NCBI GenBank assembly: GCA_027382625.1
Contig: JAJKFJ010013101.1
Span: forward strand, 1-11,825
From: Tetmemena sp. SeJ-2015
Taxonomy: Eukaryota; Ciliophora; Spirotrichea; Sporadotrichida; Oxytrichidae
Direction: 5' to 3'
Length of the DNA: 11,825 bases
Shown here: positions 1-8,134 of the stretch, piece after piece
How the letters are laid out: each line of letters begins with the position of its first letter
How positions within the stretch are numbered: the stretch's first letter is position 1
Translations under genes and position numbers: made by a program
Notes under the pieces: model-generated
The model's database searches: none
What the model was told of the DNA's origin: nothing
What the model saw: the letters and a program-made list of their open reading frames with translations, nothing else

Positions 1-642
1 CTCATTTGTGGCGTGACATGGAGGCAGTAGTCTTTGATTGTGTGAGTGAGAGCTTCAAGGACATGCCATCAGCAAAGAGAGAAAGAGAAGATGTTTTGAG
101 GGTTGTGAAGATCTGGAGAGACAAGGCCGTCTTAGAAGGAGCAATGATCAAGAAACTGCTTCTCTTGCTTGAAGATGTGCACATGAATCCCGCGAAGTAT
201 CAGAAGAAGGAGAGTGCTGAGAATATTTCAATTTTTTGCATTCAAGAAAGACTTGACTTCAATCCTTGAGTTCGCAGATTTTCAAAGGAGCGATGGGAAG
301 AAGATTCTGACTTTTGACTTTCAAGTACTTGATTTGCTTGAAACCATCTCACAACTAAAGTCTGAGTGTGATGAGCTCTTGAGAAAGCTTTTGAAGTTGG
401 AGTCTGAGTTGGACTAGATGGCTTTGAACTATGATATCGCTGACTTGATTGAGTTCTAGGCTAAGATAGCAGAGTACGAAGAGCTCAAAACTCTGTTGAC
501 TTTGAAGTAAGCGAAGTTTCTTTCAGAGAGCGTGAAACTTATGCCCAAGATGGATAACTCCCTCTTCCAACAGTTGCTTCTCCTCAAGAATGTCGATGAA
601 CAAGTCCTCAAGATTTCAAAGTTGAGTGCCAAGTATCAGTGA
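1..642 (+). CDS. RPRD1/Rtt103-like CID and coiled-coil protein, 5' truncated
   Basis: This is the 3' part of a gene that enters from the left edge. The first segment (frame of positions 3, 6, 9...) has the helical pattern that ends a CTD-interacting domain: VLRVVKIWRDKAVLEGAMI resembles the 'vLrvLnIWqeR.vy...fi..L' helix of RPRD1/Rtt103 proteins, which bind phosphorylated RNA polymerase II CTD. The second segment, closing at TGA 640-642, is a charged, leucine-rich helical stretch (QVLDLLETISQLKSECDELL and onward), as in the RPRD C-terminal coiled coil. It uses in-frame TAG and TAA as Gln. The segments are in different frames, so an intron or frameshift lies between about 177 and 287. GT...AG options that restore the frame are 214-277, 197-287 and 177-246, and I cannot choose among them. 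Family assignment rests on helix pattern only and could be another CID protein. Confidence 0.6.
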
Positions 643-951
643 GTGTTTGAGAGATCGAGCAACTTCTGAATTGAGTTTTTAGCTTAAGTTATTTGAGATC
701 AAGAGCCATTTTGAGAATTAAAGTATTTGTGAAATAAGTTGAGAATCAGATATAATCTTCAAAGAATACTTATGCACCTGAATGCATTTTAAGAGAGTAA
801 ACTCCCGTATTTGAGTGAGATAATTTTTAAAGGCTAAATTAAGATCTTAAAAATATATAAGCATTGAGTTCTAAAATTAGAGAGTAGAGCTGTTTTGATT
901 GATTATAATAAAACTTTTAATTAGTAGCTACTAATAATACCCTCGATTTTA
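643..951. other. AT-rich spacer between gene 1 and the kinase gene
   Basis: These 309 bases follow the TGA of the RPRD-like gene and precede the kinase ATG. They hold many TGA triplets in all frames and no recognisable coding sequence. They should contain the 3' end signals of the first gene and the promoter and leader of the kinase gene. The densest AT block is 780-950. Confidence 0.6.
903..914 (+). promoter_or_regulatory. TATA-like element upstream of kinase ATG
   Basis: A TTATAATAAAAC stretch lies about 40-50 bases before the ATG at 952. The placement suits a short ciliate leader, but such strings are common in AT-rich spacers, so this is only a candidate. Confidence 0.25.
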
Positions 952-3900
952 ATGGGAAATAAATGCTGTACCACCCTCGATCCCAATAAGAATCGGATCC
1001 ATGCACTCTCAGCTCCTTCAAAGAATAATCAGGAATCTAAATTCATTTTTCTTATAGATATTTTGATTAAGGATGGTATTTCAGGTGATTTTAGAACCAC
1101 CCCTGGAAGCAATCTGCACTCAGCAAGCAACACTTAGCCAGGAAGAGGAATTCTAATAGGTGGAGAGTTTAACTAGTAAAACTAGCTGCACTTGGAGACA
1201 AATAATTTGATCTAGTCAATTTTGCACGATTCCAAGCAAGGAGGTAGCCTTTCTGGTTCTGTCCAAAATAACGGAAACTAGTACCCACTTCCTCAGCAAT
1301 TTTAACAGACTAATCTCTCGGCTGGTTCTATAGTCTATAATAATATCAATAACATAAACTCTTATGACCCAAATTAGGGCAATCTACTGAGTTCAGCTGT
1401 TTCCGAGCAGCATTCCTATCCAGAAATAAATATCCTTCCGCGAACCATAAATCGAATATCACCCCCTGAGTCTTAGACCAGTGGACTTGTAAAAACTAAT
1501 AGCTCAAGCCTCCCGCCTACAAATTAAAACTATCATCCCTCTCACCATAAGAATCAGTCAGCAGAGTTTAATATGATGAAGCTGCAACATCTAACCATTA
1601 AGAATCATTCGAAACAGCCTTCTTATGAGAATATTCATAATGCTCTAATACCCCTTTCAACCATGAATAACACAATGTCCACAGTTTAAATTGGAAGCAG
1701 TGGACAGTACAATAACCAAGTCAATTTCCCCAAGAATTACTACTATTATTCTTTTTTCTTATGAATGGTGAAATATTGATGCACATGCCGCTGATGCACT
1801 AAAAGACAGTTTCTGGTATAAAGGAACAGCATCTAGATTAGAATGAGGATAATATAGACAGACTCGAAGTTCCTAAGTTAAAACCATCCCCTACAATCAG
1901 AATCTCCAAAGAATGGATGGACGAGGATATGGACAGCTAACTAGCTTCAAACCCTTATAAGAGAGAACGAACTCTCGGTAATAAAAAGAGACAGAATATT
2001 GAACTGAATATTACAATCCAATAGTAGATAATTGATAGTCCTTCAAAACTAAATAATAGCAGCCGCAATGCCGCACTTATGCGAAAGTAATCCACTATTC
2101 ACTAGATCAAGAAAAGACTGAAATCATGTACATATATTTTTTTTGAAACAAAGATAGCCTGGAATGTCGCCAAATGGCTCAGAGTTCAGTGTCGATAATT
2201 GGAGAGGAGCAGGTAGGAATGACTCTGATGTTATGTCTTTGAATTCAATGAACTCTCAGAATGTGTCTTTTCAAAGAAAATATAAACACCAAAAGACGAT
2301 GGATTCCTTGATGAAAGGGAATGCTGCTGGTCAATTAGGAGTTATGGCTTCATTTGCTGGCATTGGAAGTAATGCTATAGCAGCTGCCTAGCTATCTCAG
2401 AAGAAGGTTAGTGGAAACCTAGATGATATCTTGAATAATTCAGGGAGTGAGTTTAATAAAGGTCATCCAGGGAGCACTGGCAGTGGAGTTCATAAGAGAC
2501 TTAGTGGCAAGCATAGTGGAATGAAAGCCCATAATCTGTAAGTCAATGTTGGAGGAGGCCCTGGAAGCAACTCGACAGACGGCAATAATCTCTTCTACTC
2601 CAGCACTCCTTAGTTTCAGGTAGAATCCTTTCAAAGAGCCACTTCGAGATCTAGTTAGCAAGAGGAGGGATTTACATATGCGGGATTTTTTATCCGCCAG
2701 GATAATGACAGAGGAAACGATTATGAGTTAGTGCATAACTTACTAGATGACGCACCTTATTAAAGTCTCAACCCAAACTTTCTGCCTATGTTTGGATCTT
2801 AAATTGGCATTTAGACAATTTTCCTAACTCCTTTTTATGTAATATATTTAGCTGAAGCCAAATTTACTCTCTATGGGTGATGAGTATTCCCGTCGAGATA
2901 CTGAAATAGTGGAAGATGACAATTGGAAAATAGCTTATTTAAATCATTTTCCCTTCATTATTGTATCCTTATTAAATGAGTCCAAGACTTCAAGCTAGAA
3001 CGAAAAAGCAGAAAAGACTCCCAAGAGAAGAACTAACACAACCTTCTCTAAGAGAAAACCATTTTAGTATAGCAAGCCACCTGAAAAATACTCCAAAACA
3101 TCACAAAGAGAAATTTCTAACAACTCCTCAAAATTTAACGTGGAAAATGTGGATGACAAGCCCTCACCCTAGGATGATAAGAAAAAAGTATCTGCGAATG
3201 CTTCAGAGTAGGACTCCTTTAAATCCTCACTCAGCATGAACGAGGAAGACGATAATGAAGATCTCTATGGTTCTGGGAGGCCCACTTTAGCTAAATAGGC
3301 TATTATGAAAGCAGCTGGTAAACTAGTATAGTCTGATTAGAAAGTTGGAATTAATGAATAACCTGGCAGCTTAAAAAATACGGCGAGAATTCAACAGCAG
3401 AACAGTATTCAACAATAGGTTATGAATTAAAACCAGATGCAGAAATAGATAAGCTAACAGCTCATAAGGGAAAAAGAGTTGCAGATAATGCAATTTGTAA
3501 ATCAAGTTACAAAGACCTCTAAATAAACTAATCACAATAACAACAACAACTTAAGCAACAAAAATCTTCAATCTCAAGTTAATCCTCTTCTCAACCAATC
3601 AATGCCTAATGACCTTAATGAAGTGTAGAATTATGCTTCATTTTTTAATTTGAGCCATGATCAAAGCAATAGCTACAATTTCCTTCAGTCGAGCTTGATA
3701 CCATAATTGAGACAAAGCTTACAAAAGATAACTTTAGAAATTCCTGCATCAGATACACATGAGAGAAATAATCCTCTCCTCTAGATTGATAGCTAAGAAT
3801 CAAACTCTTATCCGACAAATCAATTCAATAATATCGAGAGTGGTCTAAAAGTCTAAATGAAGCCAAAATTAATACCTAGGTAGCAAAAGAATTTGATCCA

Positions 3901-6388
3901 AATGATTAGATCGTAGCGATAGCAAGAGTAATAATTGTAAGGTATTCAGGCTACTGCATATCTTAAAGTTTTATAATTGCTTAGTCCTCAGAGATGGCTA
4001 ATTCTATCCCAACGATTTAAAAGAAGGAGACTCTTTCCATTTTATTTTAAGACCTCTGTTGAATCTTCTCAAATGCAAAATGCAACCCAGAACACCACTG
4101 GGAGCTAGGCTCCACGGACTAGCACTCCTACTAAGTTGCAAAACACTACATTTTTCACTACTAGGCAGTATCCATCAGCAAATGAAGTGAAGAAAATTCT
4201 CAACCCTCTGAGATCTTTATCAAAGCTCATTTCAGATGATGATGCTTTGGTCTAAATGAAAAACTTAATCTAGCTAAAGAAGTAAGAAGAGGTATTAAAG
4301 GATCTTAAAAATTTAGTGCAGGCAACTGAAGGTATTCCGAACATACCTAATCTCAATCAATCGTCGAGCACTCCGATAGATAAATTCATGACTGAGTTTC
4401 CAACATAAGCTCTATCTTAGGAGCCGCTTCCTAAAATTAGTCTGAGAATGCAAGGCTCAGAGGAAGATGATATGCTAGACTTGAGCGAGATGCTAGGTTA
4501 CACTTAAGAATGTGTTACTCCTAGTGAATATACCCCAATGTCAAATATTGACGGCCACACTACTTCAATATGGATGAACAACCCAGACGCGTCTCTGGAC
4601 TATAGCACTCTGTAAATAGAATACATGGCTGAGGGCAACTTCGATCCAGCAACTTAGAATAATAGCAATAACACGAGTAATATCATCTAAGTGAGGCAGT
4701 TTACAAATAAGTACTCTTAAAAAACTGCTACTACCCCCAAGCAAGGTTAGGCCAAAGATAGCTAGAGTAAGTCACTGGTGATGTCAAGAGGAGTTTCCCG
4801 CACTTCAAGTAAGCAGTTTGGTGGAAATGGGGGAAGAATCTTTAGAAACTTTAAGCAATCAAATTCAAATGATAACTTCAAAATGGTTCACAGCAGAGAC
4901 TTTGGCCTTGGAGATAACTATGCAGCAAAGACACCTAAAGTAGCTCCTAATCCTTAGAATTTGTTCGATACCAAGCAAAACACTAAATTTGTTAACTATA
5001 ATGCCAACAGTATGTCTATAAACTTACCAGAGCCAGTTCAAAATTCAGTTAATGATCTTACCAAAGAGAACCTAAAGCAGTTAGAGAATGCCAAGTAAGA
5101 TATTTATAGTCTTCAACGATATTATAATAGCTCGGACAATAAATCTGCAGATGAGACTCCAAAGAGTTAAGTGACTCGCAGCGTCATATCAGGCCGTGAC
5201 AAGTTAGGAAAGAGGAAGATCAACTTTTAGTTTATTAAATTATTTGTTAACTAGTACATCGTTCTTTCTGAGTTGGGAAAGTAAGAATTTGACTCTGCTT
5301 AATTGAAATCTTAGAGGATCTTACGCTGAGGTTTCTCTCTGTGTGAATGAAGATACTAAGGTGAGATATGCGATGAAGATACTCAACAAAAGAAAGTTGA
5401 ATCGCATTTTCATCTCTAAGACAAGGACTGCACTATAAGATGTTGAGAGGGAGATAGCCATTATGAAAAAGCTGAATCATCCTAACGTAGTTCAGCTTGT
5501 AGAAGTCTTAGATGATCCCACTCATGACAAACTTTACATCATCATGGAGTATCTCCCCAATGGCTCTTTGATGAAAAAGCTCTCTAAGACTAAGTCAAGC
5601 AACCTCTCCCAATCTTGGAAATATTTCAGAGACTTGATATCTGGCCTTCATTACCGTAAGATTGTTTTTGAGTTACTCAACTTTTGAAAGTACACGAAAG
5701 CGCTGGTGTGATCCACAGAGATATCAAGCCAGAGAACTTGCTACTAGACGAGAATGATAAACTGAAGATTTCAGACTTTGGAGTGAGTTTCCTAATGGAG
5801 AACGGCAGTGATGAAATAGGAACGACTGCTGGCTCAAACTACTTCTTTGCGCCTGAGGTGTGCATGGGCTCAACCTTCAAAGGAAGAAAGAGTGATGTGT
5901 GGGCAGCTGGAGTCACGCTCTACCAAATGGTGTTCAAAAAGTATCCCTTCACCTCCAATAATATCCCAGATCTCTACAATAAGATTCAGAACAGAGAGTA
6001 AGTGAAATTAGCATTTTCTTATTCATTCTATAGACCGGACTACCCTCCCGATTCTAACTTGTCTCTAGTGGATCTGTTGAAAAAGATGTTCATAAAGGAC
6101 GCGAACAACAGAATATCAATAGAGGAGATCACTAAGCATGATTGGGTTACCAGCAATGGAGTCTCTCCCATGCCTAGAGTCTTATATCCTAAAGTGGAGT
6201 TGACAAACCAGGATACCCAAAACCTGTTCAAGCAAGTCATGGTCATATCCAAGATCAAGTTAAAACTAAGGAACTAACTCCAAAAGCGCAGAGCTACTGT
6301 GTTACTCAGCTAGTAGCAAAATCTGTAGAATCAAACCTCTATGCTACAGTATTAGTACACTTAGAATACCTAGGCTAATAACAATTGA
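952..6388 (+). CDS. giant CaMKK-like protein kinase with acylated N-terminus and Gln/Asn-rich extension
   Basis: This encodes a Ser/Thr kinase of the CaMKK group (upstream kinases of AMPK/SNF1 and CaMKs). The start MGNKCC fits N-myristoylation on Gly2 with palmitoylation of Cys5/Cys6, which suggests membrane attachment. Residues of about 10-1,330 are low-complexity Ser/Asn/Gln-rich sequence with basic and acidic patches and no domain I recognise. The kinase domain (about 1,332-1,595) shows GKGSYAEV, Lys in YAMKIL, EREIAIMKKLNHPNVVQLVE then VLDDP, IHRDIKPENLLL, SDFGVS, TAGSNYFFAPE, DVWAAGVTLY and HDWVTSNG; all catalytic residues are present. The Arg-Pro-rich insert of animal CaMKKs is shortened. 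A basic tail (VELTNQDTQNLFK, then IKLKLRNQLQKRR) matches the position of the CaMKK autoinhibitory/calmodulin-binding helix. Six introns are needed for frame: about 1684-1805 (or 1720-1805), 2087-2153, about 2731-2851, 5281-5314, 5656-5690 and 5998-6033. The last three are certain; the first and third are uncertain. TGA is at 6386-6388. It could be two genes, but I see no spacer or stop in the joined frame. Confidence 0.88.
1684..1805 (+). other. probable intron 1 of the kinase gene (boundaries uncertain)
   Basis: The frame from ATG 952 meets TGA at 1762-1764, while the next coding frame (TVSGIKEQHLDQNED...) is open from about 1806. A 122-nt intron 1684-1805 or an 86-nt intron 1720-1805 would both join the frames in phase 0. 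The region holds a T-rich tract (1747-1760) and ends at CACTAAAAG. Neither donor (GTTTAA, GTCAAT) is strong, so an assembly indel is also possible. Confidence 0.45.
2087..2153 (+). other. intron 2 of the kinase gene
   Basis: This 67-nt GT...AG intron has donor GTAATC, a CTGAAAT branch-like site, a run of eight T and acceptor ACAAAG. Removal joins ...NAALMRK in one frame to QPGMSPNGSEF in the next with codon phase preserved. Confidence 0.75.
2731..2851 (+). other. probable intron 3 of the kinase gene (donor uncertain)
   Basis: The acceptor side is convincing: CCTAACT at 2823-2829, T-rich sequence and ATTTAG ending at 2851, after which a new frame stays open for 2.4 kb. The frame must shift by one. 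The donor GTGCAT at 2731 satisfies this but removes plausible coding sequence. GTTTGG at 2790 looks better by composition but would create an immediate TGA. An assembly indel is an alternative. Confidence 0.45.
3937..3984 (+). other. candidate 48-nt in-frame intron in the kinase extension
   Basis: Donor GTAAGG at 3937, a CTTAAAG branch-like site and acceptor TTGCTTAG ending at 3984 delimit 48 nt, a multiple of three, with no TGA in the reading frame. Retaining or removing it leaves the downstream frame unchanged, so translation alone cannot decide. The signals match the certain introns of this gene. Confidence 0.5.
5281..5314 (+). other. intron in the kinase glycine-rich loop
   Basis: This 34-nt GTAAGA...TTAG intron has a GCTTAAT branch-like site. 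Removal restores the loop ELGKGSYAEV, with the intron splitting the second Lys codon. Reading through meets TGA at 5328-5330. Confidence 0.93.
5656..5690 (+). other. intron before the kinase catalytic loop
   Basis: This 35-nt GTAAGA...GAAAG intron has ACTCAAC as a possible branch site. Splicing yields SGLHYLHESAGVIHRDIKPE, exactly the expected kinase sequence. Without splicing the frame stops at TGA 5685-5687. Confidence 0.93.
5998..6033 (+). other. intron late in the kinase domain
   Basis: This 36-nt GTAAGT...CTATAG intron joins KIQNRE to PDYPPDSNLSL in frame. If retained it would meet TGA at 6002-6004. Its length is a multiple of three and it contains UGA, so retention would truncate the protein. 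Confidence 0.93.
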
Positions 6389-6611
6389 GACGAATCAGAA
6401 TGAAAAAGGGACAACATTTTTCTTATAGGATATCAGAATAGTTCTAAAACCTGAGTGGTTATTTAAATTTTTCAAAATATTATGAAAAGTTATTAGAATG
6501 CAATAGATAAGATGATGATTATAATATTTATCCTTTCACAAGATGGTTGATGATTGGTGTTAATAATCTGTGTTTTCGGATCCAAAATGGTAATGGGAAA
6601 TTAAATTATAA
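6389..6611. other. spacer between the kinase and PROPPIN genes
   Basis: These 223 AT-rich bases hold the kinase 3' end signals and the PROPPIN promoter. TGA occurs in every frame and I see no gene or repeat. AT-rich strings near 6523-6530 and 6601-6611 could serve as TATA-like elements. Confidence 0.5.
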
Positions 6612-7958
6612 ATGGAAAAGTCTGATAATAATATCTAGAAAATAAGCGATAGGAATTCAGATACCACACCCAAATCTCCGAGTGACTTCCTTTTGCACAA
6701 CGTCTTATTCAAGAGATAAAATGAGAGCGAGCTTTTTGTAATGATAAAAATTCATGCTTAATCAATTCCTATCAGGCTAACTATCTAATCAGCACCAACA
6801 ATCAATTAACTATGCAAATATTTTCAATAGATGAATATACTTCATTATTCTCATTCTATATATCGCTATAGTTTAATTTCAAGTTGATATAATTTCGGCT
6901 GAATGGCATCCAGGAGGTTCAGGTAAAGGAGGGGAAAATATATTCATTGATGATTCTGTAAGGGGTGAGTTATTATAATTATAATATTTTATTGTTTGCA
7001 TAATAAACATATCTTGCAGGAAAATATAAAGTTCGCAGTCAAATTCAAGGAAGTACTCTTTGTGGTTGGAAAAGATGATGAGATGGAAGTTTTAGCAAAG
7101 GGCAAGGGTATGAAGCAGCAGTTCCTGAGCAACTAAGTAGGCATTATAAACTTATTTCTAACTCTTTTAGGTTACAGAAGTAGATTTTGACACTCAGGAA
7201 CTGATTGGGAAGATTTAATTCAAGCATGAGCTGCACCAGATAGACATCAAGGGACAGTTTTTGATCGCCTCGTTTGTGAACAAAATGATAGTATGCGATG
7301 TGCTGTCCCTCTAGCACCTGATTAAAATAGACACCTGTGAGGCGTGCATATACGACTGCTAGCTCTCTGTGAAAGATGAAAATGAGAGTGAACTTGCAGT
7401 CGCGTACATGTCATCTTCTGGAGTGCTCACTCTTGAAACTTGTAATAATTTAAACTTTTTTTCAAGCCCTAACGATCATTTGTAGTTCGAATATGCAATG
7501 TTCAAGGTAAGCATGGATCAATGGCGTCTGACTCCTCATCAAGTTAGCTCTTTATCAGCAACTCAACTGCTTCCACAAACACAAACTCAACTCAGAACAA
7601 GTCTAGCCTCAAGTTCAACATAACAGGCACTGCTTTAGAATTCAACATGCTCAAATAGATTAAAGATGCAGTCAAGCTCAAACTTAATCAAAGCCTTACA
7701 CTGCTTGCAGTTGTCAAATAAGGAGGAAAGACTGTGTGGATTATCGATGTGAAGAGTTAGATTACTAAGGTCAAACTTACAAGAGGTAGACTCAGCACGT
7801 AGATTCGATCTATTGACTTTAGCTTCGATGATAAATATCTAGCACTCACTTCGGATAAGCTCTCGATTCATATGTTTGATCTCAGTCTTGCGATAAGTAA
7901 GCTAAATTAAATTTATTCCTATAGGCATTTTAAAACCCTTCAAATATATTCTTTATTT
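6612..7958 (+). CDS. PROPPIN (Atg18/WIPI-like WD repeat protein), apparently missing the last blade
   Basis: Beta-propellers of this family bind PI3P/PI(3,5)P2 and act in autophagosome formation. Proposed exons are 6612-6737, 6776-6922, 7020-7136, 7171-7506, 7548-7896 and 7925 onward. Blade 1: ANYLISTNNQLTMQIFSIDE matches the 'FNqd..c..vg...Gf.iy' region. Next, VKFKEVLFVVGK fits the 'lf....lalVGgG' strand. VTEVDFDTQELIGKIQF then fits 'nkvliwDdl.....ieF'. Blades 3-5 follow. The hallmark region reads KVKLTRGRLSTQIRSIDFSF, then SDKLSIHMFDL, so the L/FRRG motif is LTRG. A Ser/Thr/Asn-rich loop (7554-7615) is inserted before blade 4/5. After HMFDL only about 15 further residues (SILKPFKYILYL) can be read, whereas family members have about 70-80 more. 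The end coordinate is therefore where coding sense fades (a GTAAGT donor lies at 7959), not a stop. An alternative exon 2/3 reading uses donor 6958 but needs a frameshift near 6871-6890. Confidence 0.8.
6738..6775 (+). other. intron 1 of the PROPPIN gene
   Basis: This 38-nt GTAATG...ATCAG intron has a CTTAAT branch-like site. Splicing in phase 0 joins NESELF to ANYLISTNNQL and builds the first propeller blade. Confidence 0.7.
6923..7019 (+). other. intron 2 of the PROPPIN gene (donor uncertain)
   Basis: The acceptor CTTGCAG ending at 7019 follows 50 nt of almost pure AT and is firm. Three donors are possible: 6923 (GTAAAG), 6958 (GTAAGG) and 6965 (GTGAGT). The first keeps the frame of exon 2 in phase 0. 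The second fits a different upstream frame (GGSGKGGENIFIDDS), and the third puts the next exon out of frame. Confidence 0.6.
7137..7170 (+). other. intron 3 of the PROPPIN gene
   Basis: This 34-nt intron has donor GTAGGC, branch CTAAC and acceptor TTTTAG. It joins FLSNQ to VTEVDFDTQ in phase 0. Confidence 0.85.
7507..7547 (+). other. intron 4 of the PROPPIN gene
   Basis: This 41-nt intron has donor GTAAGC, CTGACT as branch-like site and acceptor GTTAG. It shifts the frame by two and joins EYAMFK to LFISNSTAS. The frame reads into TGA without it. Confidence 0.85.
7897..7924 (+). other. last recognisable intron of the PROPPIN gene
   Basis: This 28-nt intron has donor GTAAGC, a GCTAAAT branch-like site and acceptor CCTATAG. 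It follows HMFDLSLAI. Beyond it only a dozen plausible codons remain. Confidence 0.65.
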
Positions 7959-8134
7959 GTAAGTGAGAGAGATCGATATGGACTAATTAAATCCAATAAA
8001 CTTATAATCATTTAAATTCTACTAAATTTTATTTAAAAATAATTTTAAGAATTAAGGCCATTTTAGGATTTTTAATTATTAACGGTTTTAAATTAAATTT
8101 ACTCTTAATTATGAATTATTCTGTTATTTTAAGT
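7959..8134. other. very AT-rich convergent junction
   Basis: About 175 bases of almost pure AT lie between the fading 3' ends of the plus-strand PROPPIN and the minus-strand LRR gene. It starts with a good GTAAGT donor (7959) on the plus strand, and a TTTTAG acceptor-like string ends at 8065. No coding sense is recovered after it on either strand. It may be 3' UTR of both genes or a place where both last exons were lost or displaced. Confidence 0.5.

Larger units (their letters stand above)
5255..6150 (+). other. CaMKK-type kinase catalytic domain (three introns inside)
   Basis: This is the genomic extent of the catalytic domain, about 264 residues after splicing, from NQYIVLSELGKG to HDWVTSNG. 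All subdomain markers are visible: ATP-binding Lys in AMK, the Glu helix, HRD, DFG, APE, the Asp of DVWAAG and the Arg of NNRIS. The lobe sequence HPNVVQLVEVLDDP is the closest family signature, and the HDWVTSNG end also matches CaMKK rather than CaMK or AMPK. Confidence 0.93.

Noticed and set aside
2..184. Minus-strand 60-codon ORF at the left edge
   Set aside because: It is antisense to the CID-like sequence and low complexity (Ser/Leu/Thr), with no support.
2440..2661. Minus-strand 73-codon ORF
   Set aside because: It is antisense to the kinase extension with no family resemblance; treated as a shadow.
2976..3239. An 87-codon plus-strand ORF (MSPRLQARTKKQ...)
   Set aside because: It lies in another frame of the kinase extension, whose frame here is UGA-free for over 2 kb and has the same Ser/Asn/Gln bias before and after it.
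6040..6258. Minus-strand 72-codon ORF
   Set aside because: It is antisense to the conserved C-lobe of the kinase and is a shadow.
5463..6277. Three separate small kinase-like ORFs
   Set aside because: They are exons of one gene; splicing at 5656-5690 and 5998-6033 joins them into a single kinase domain.
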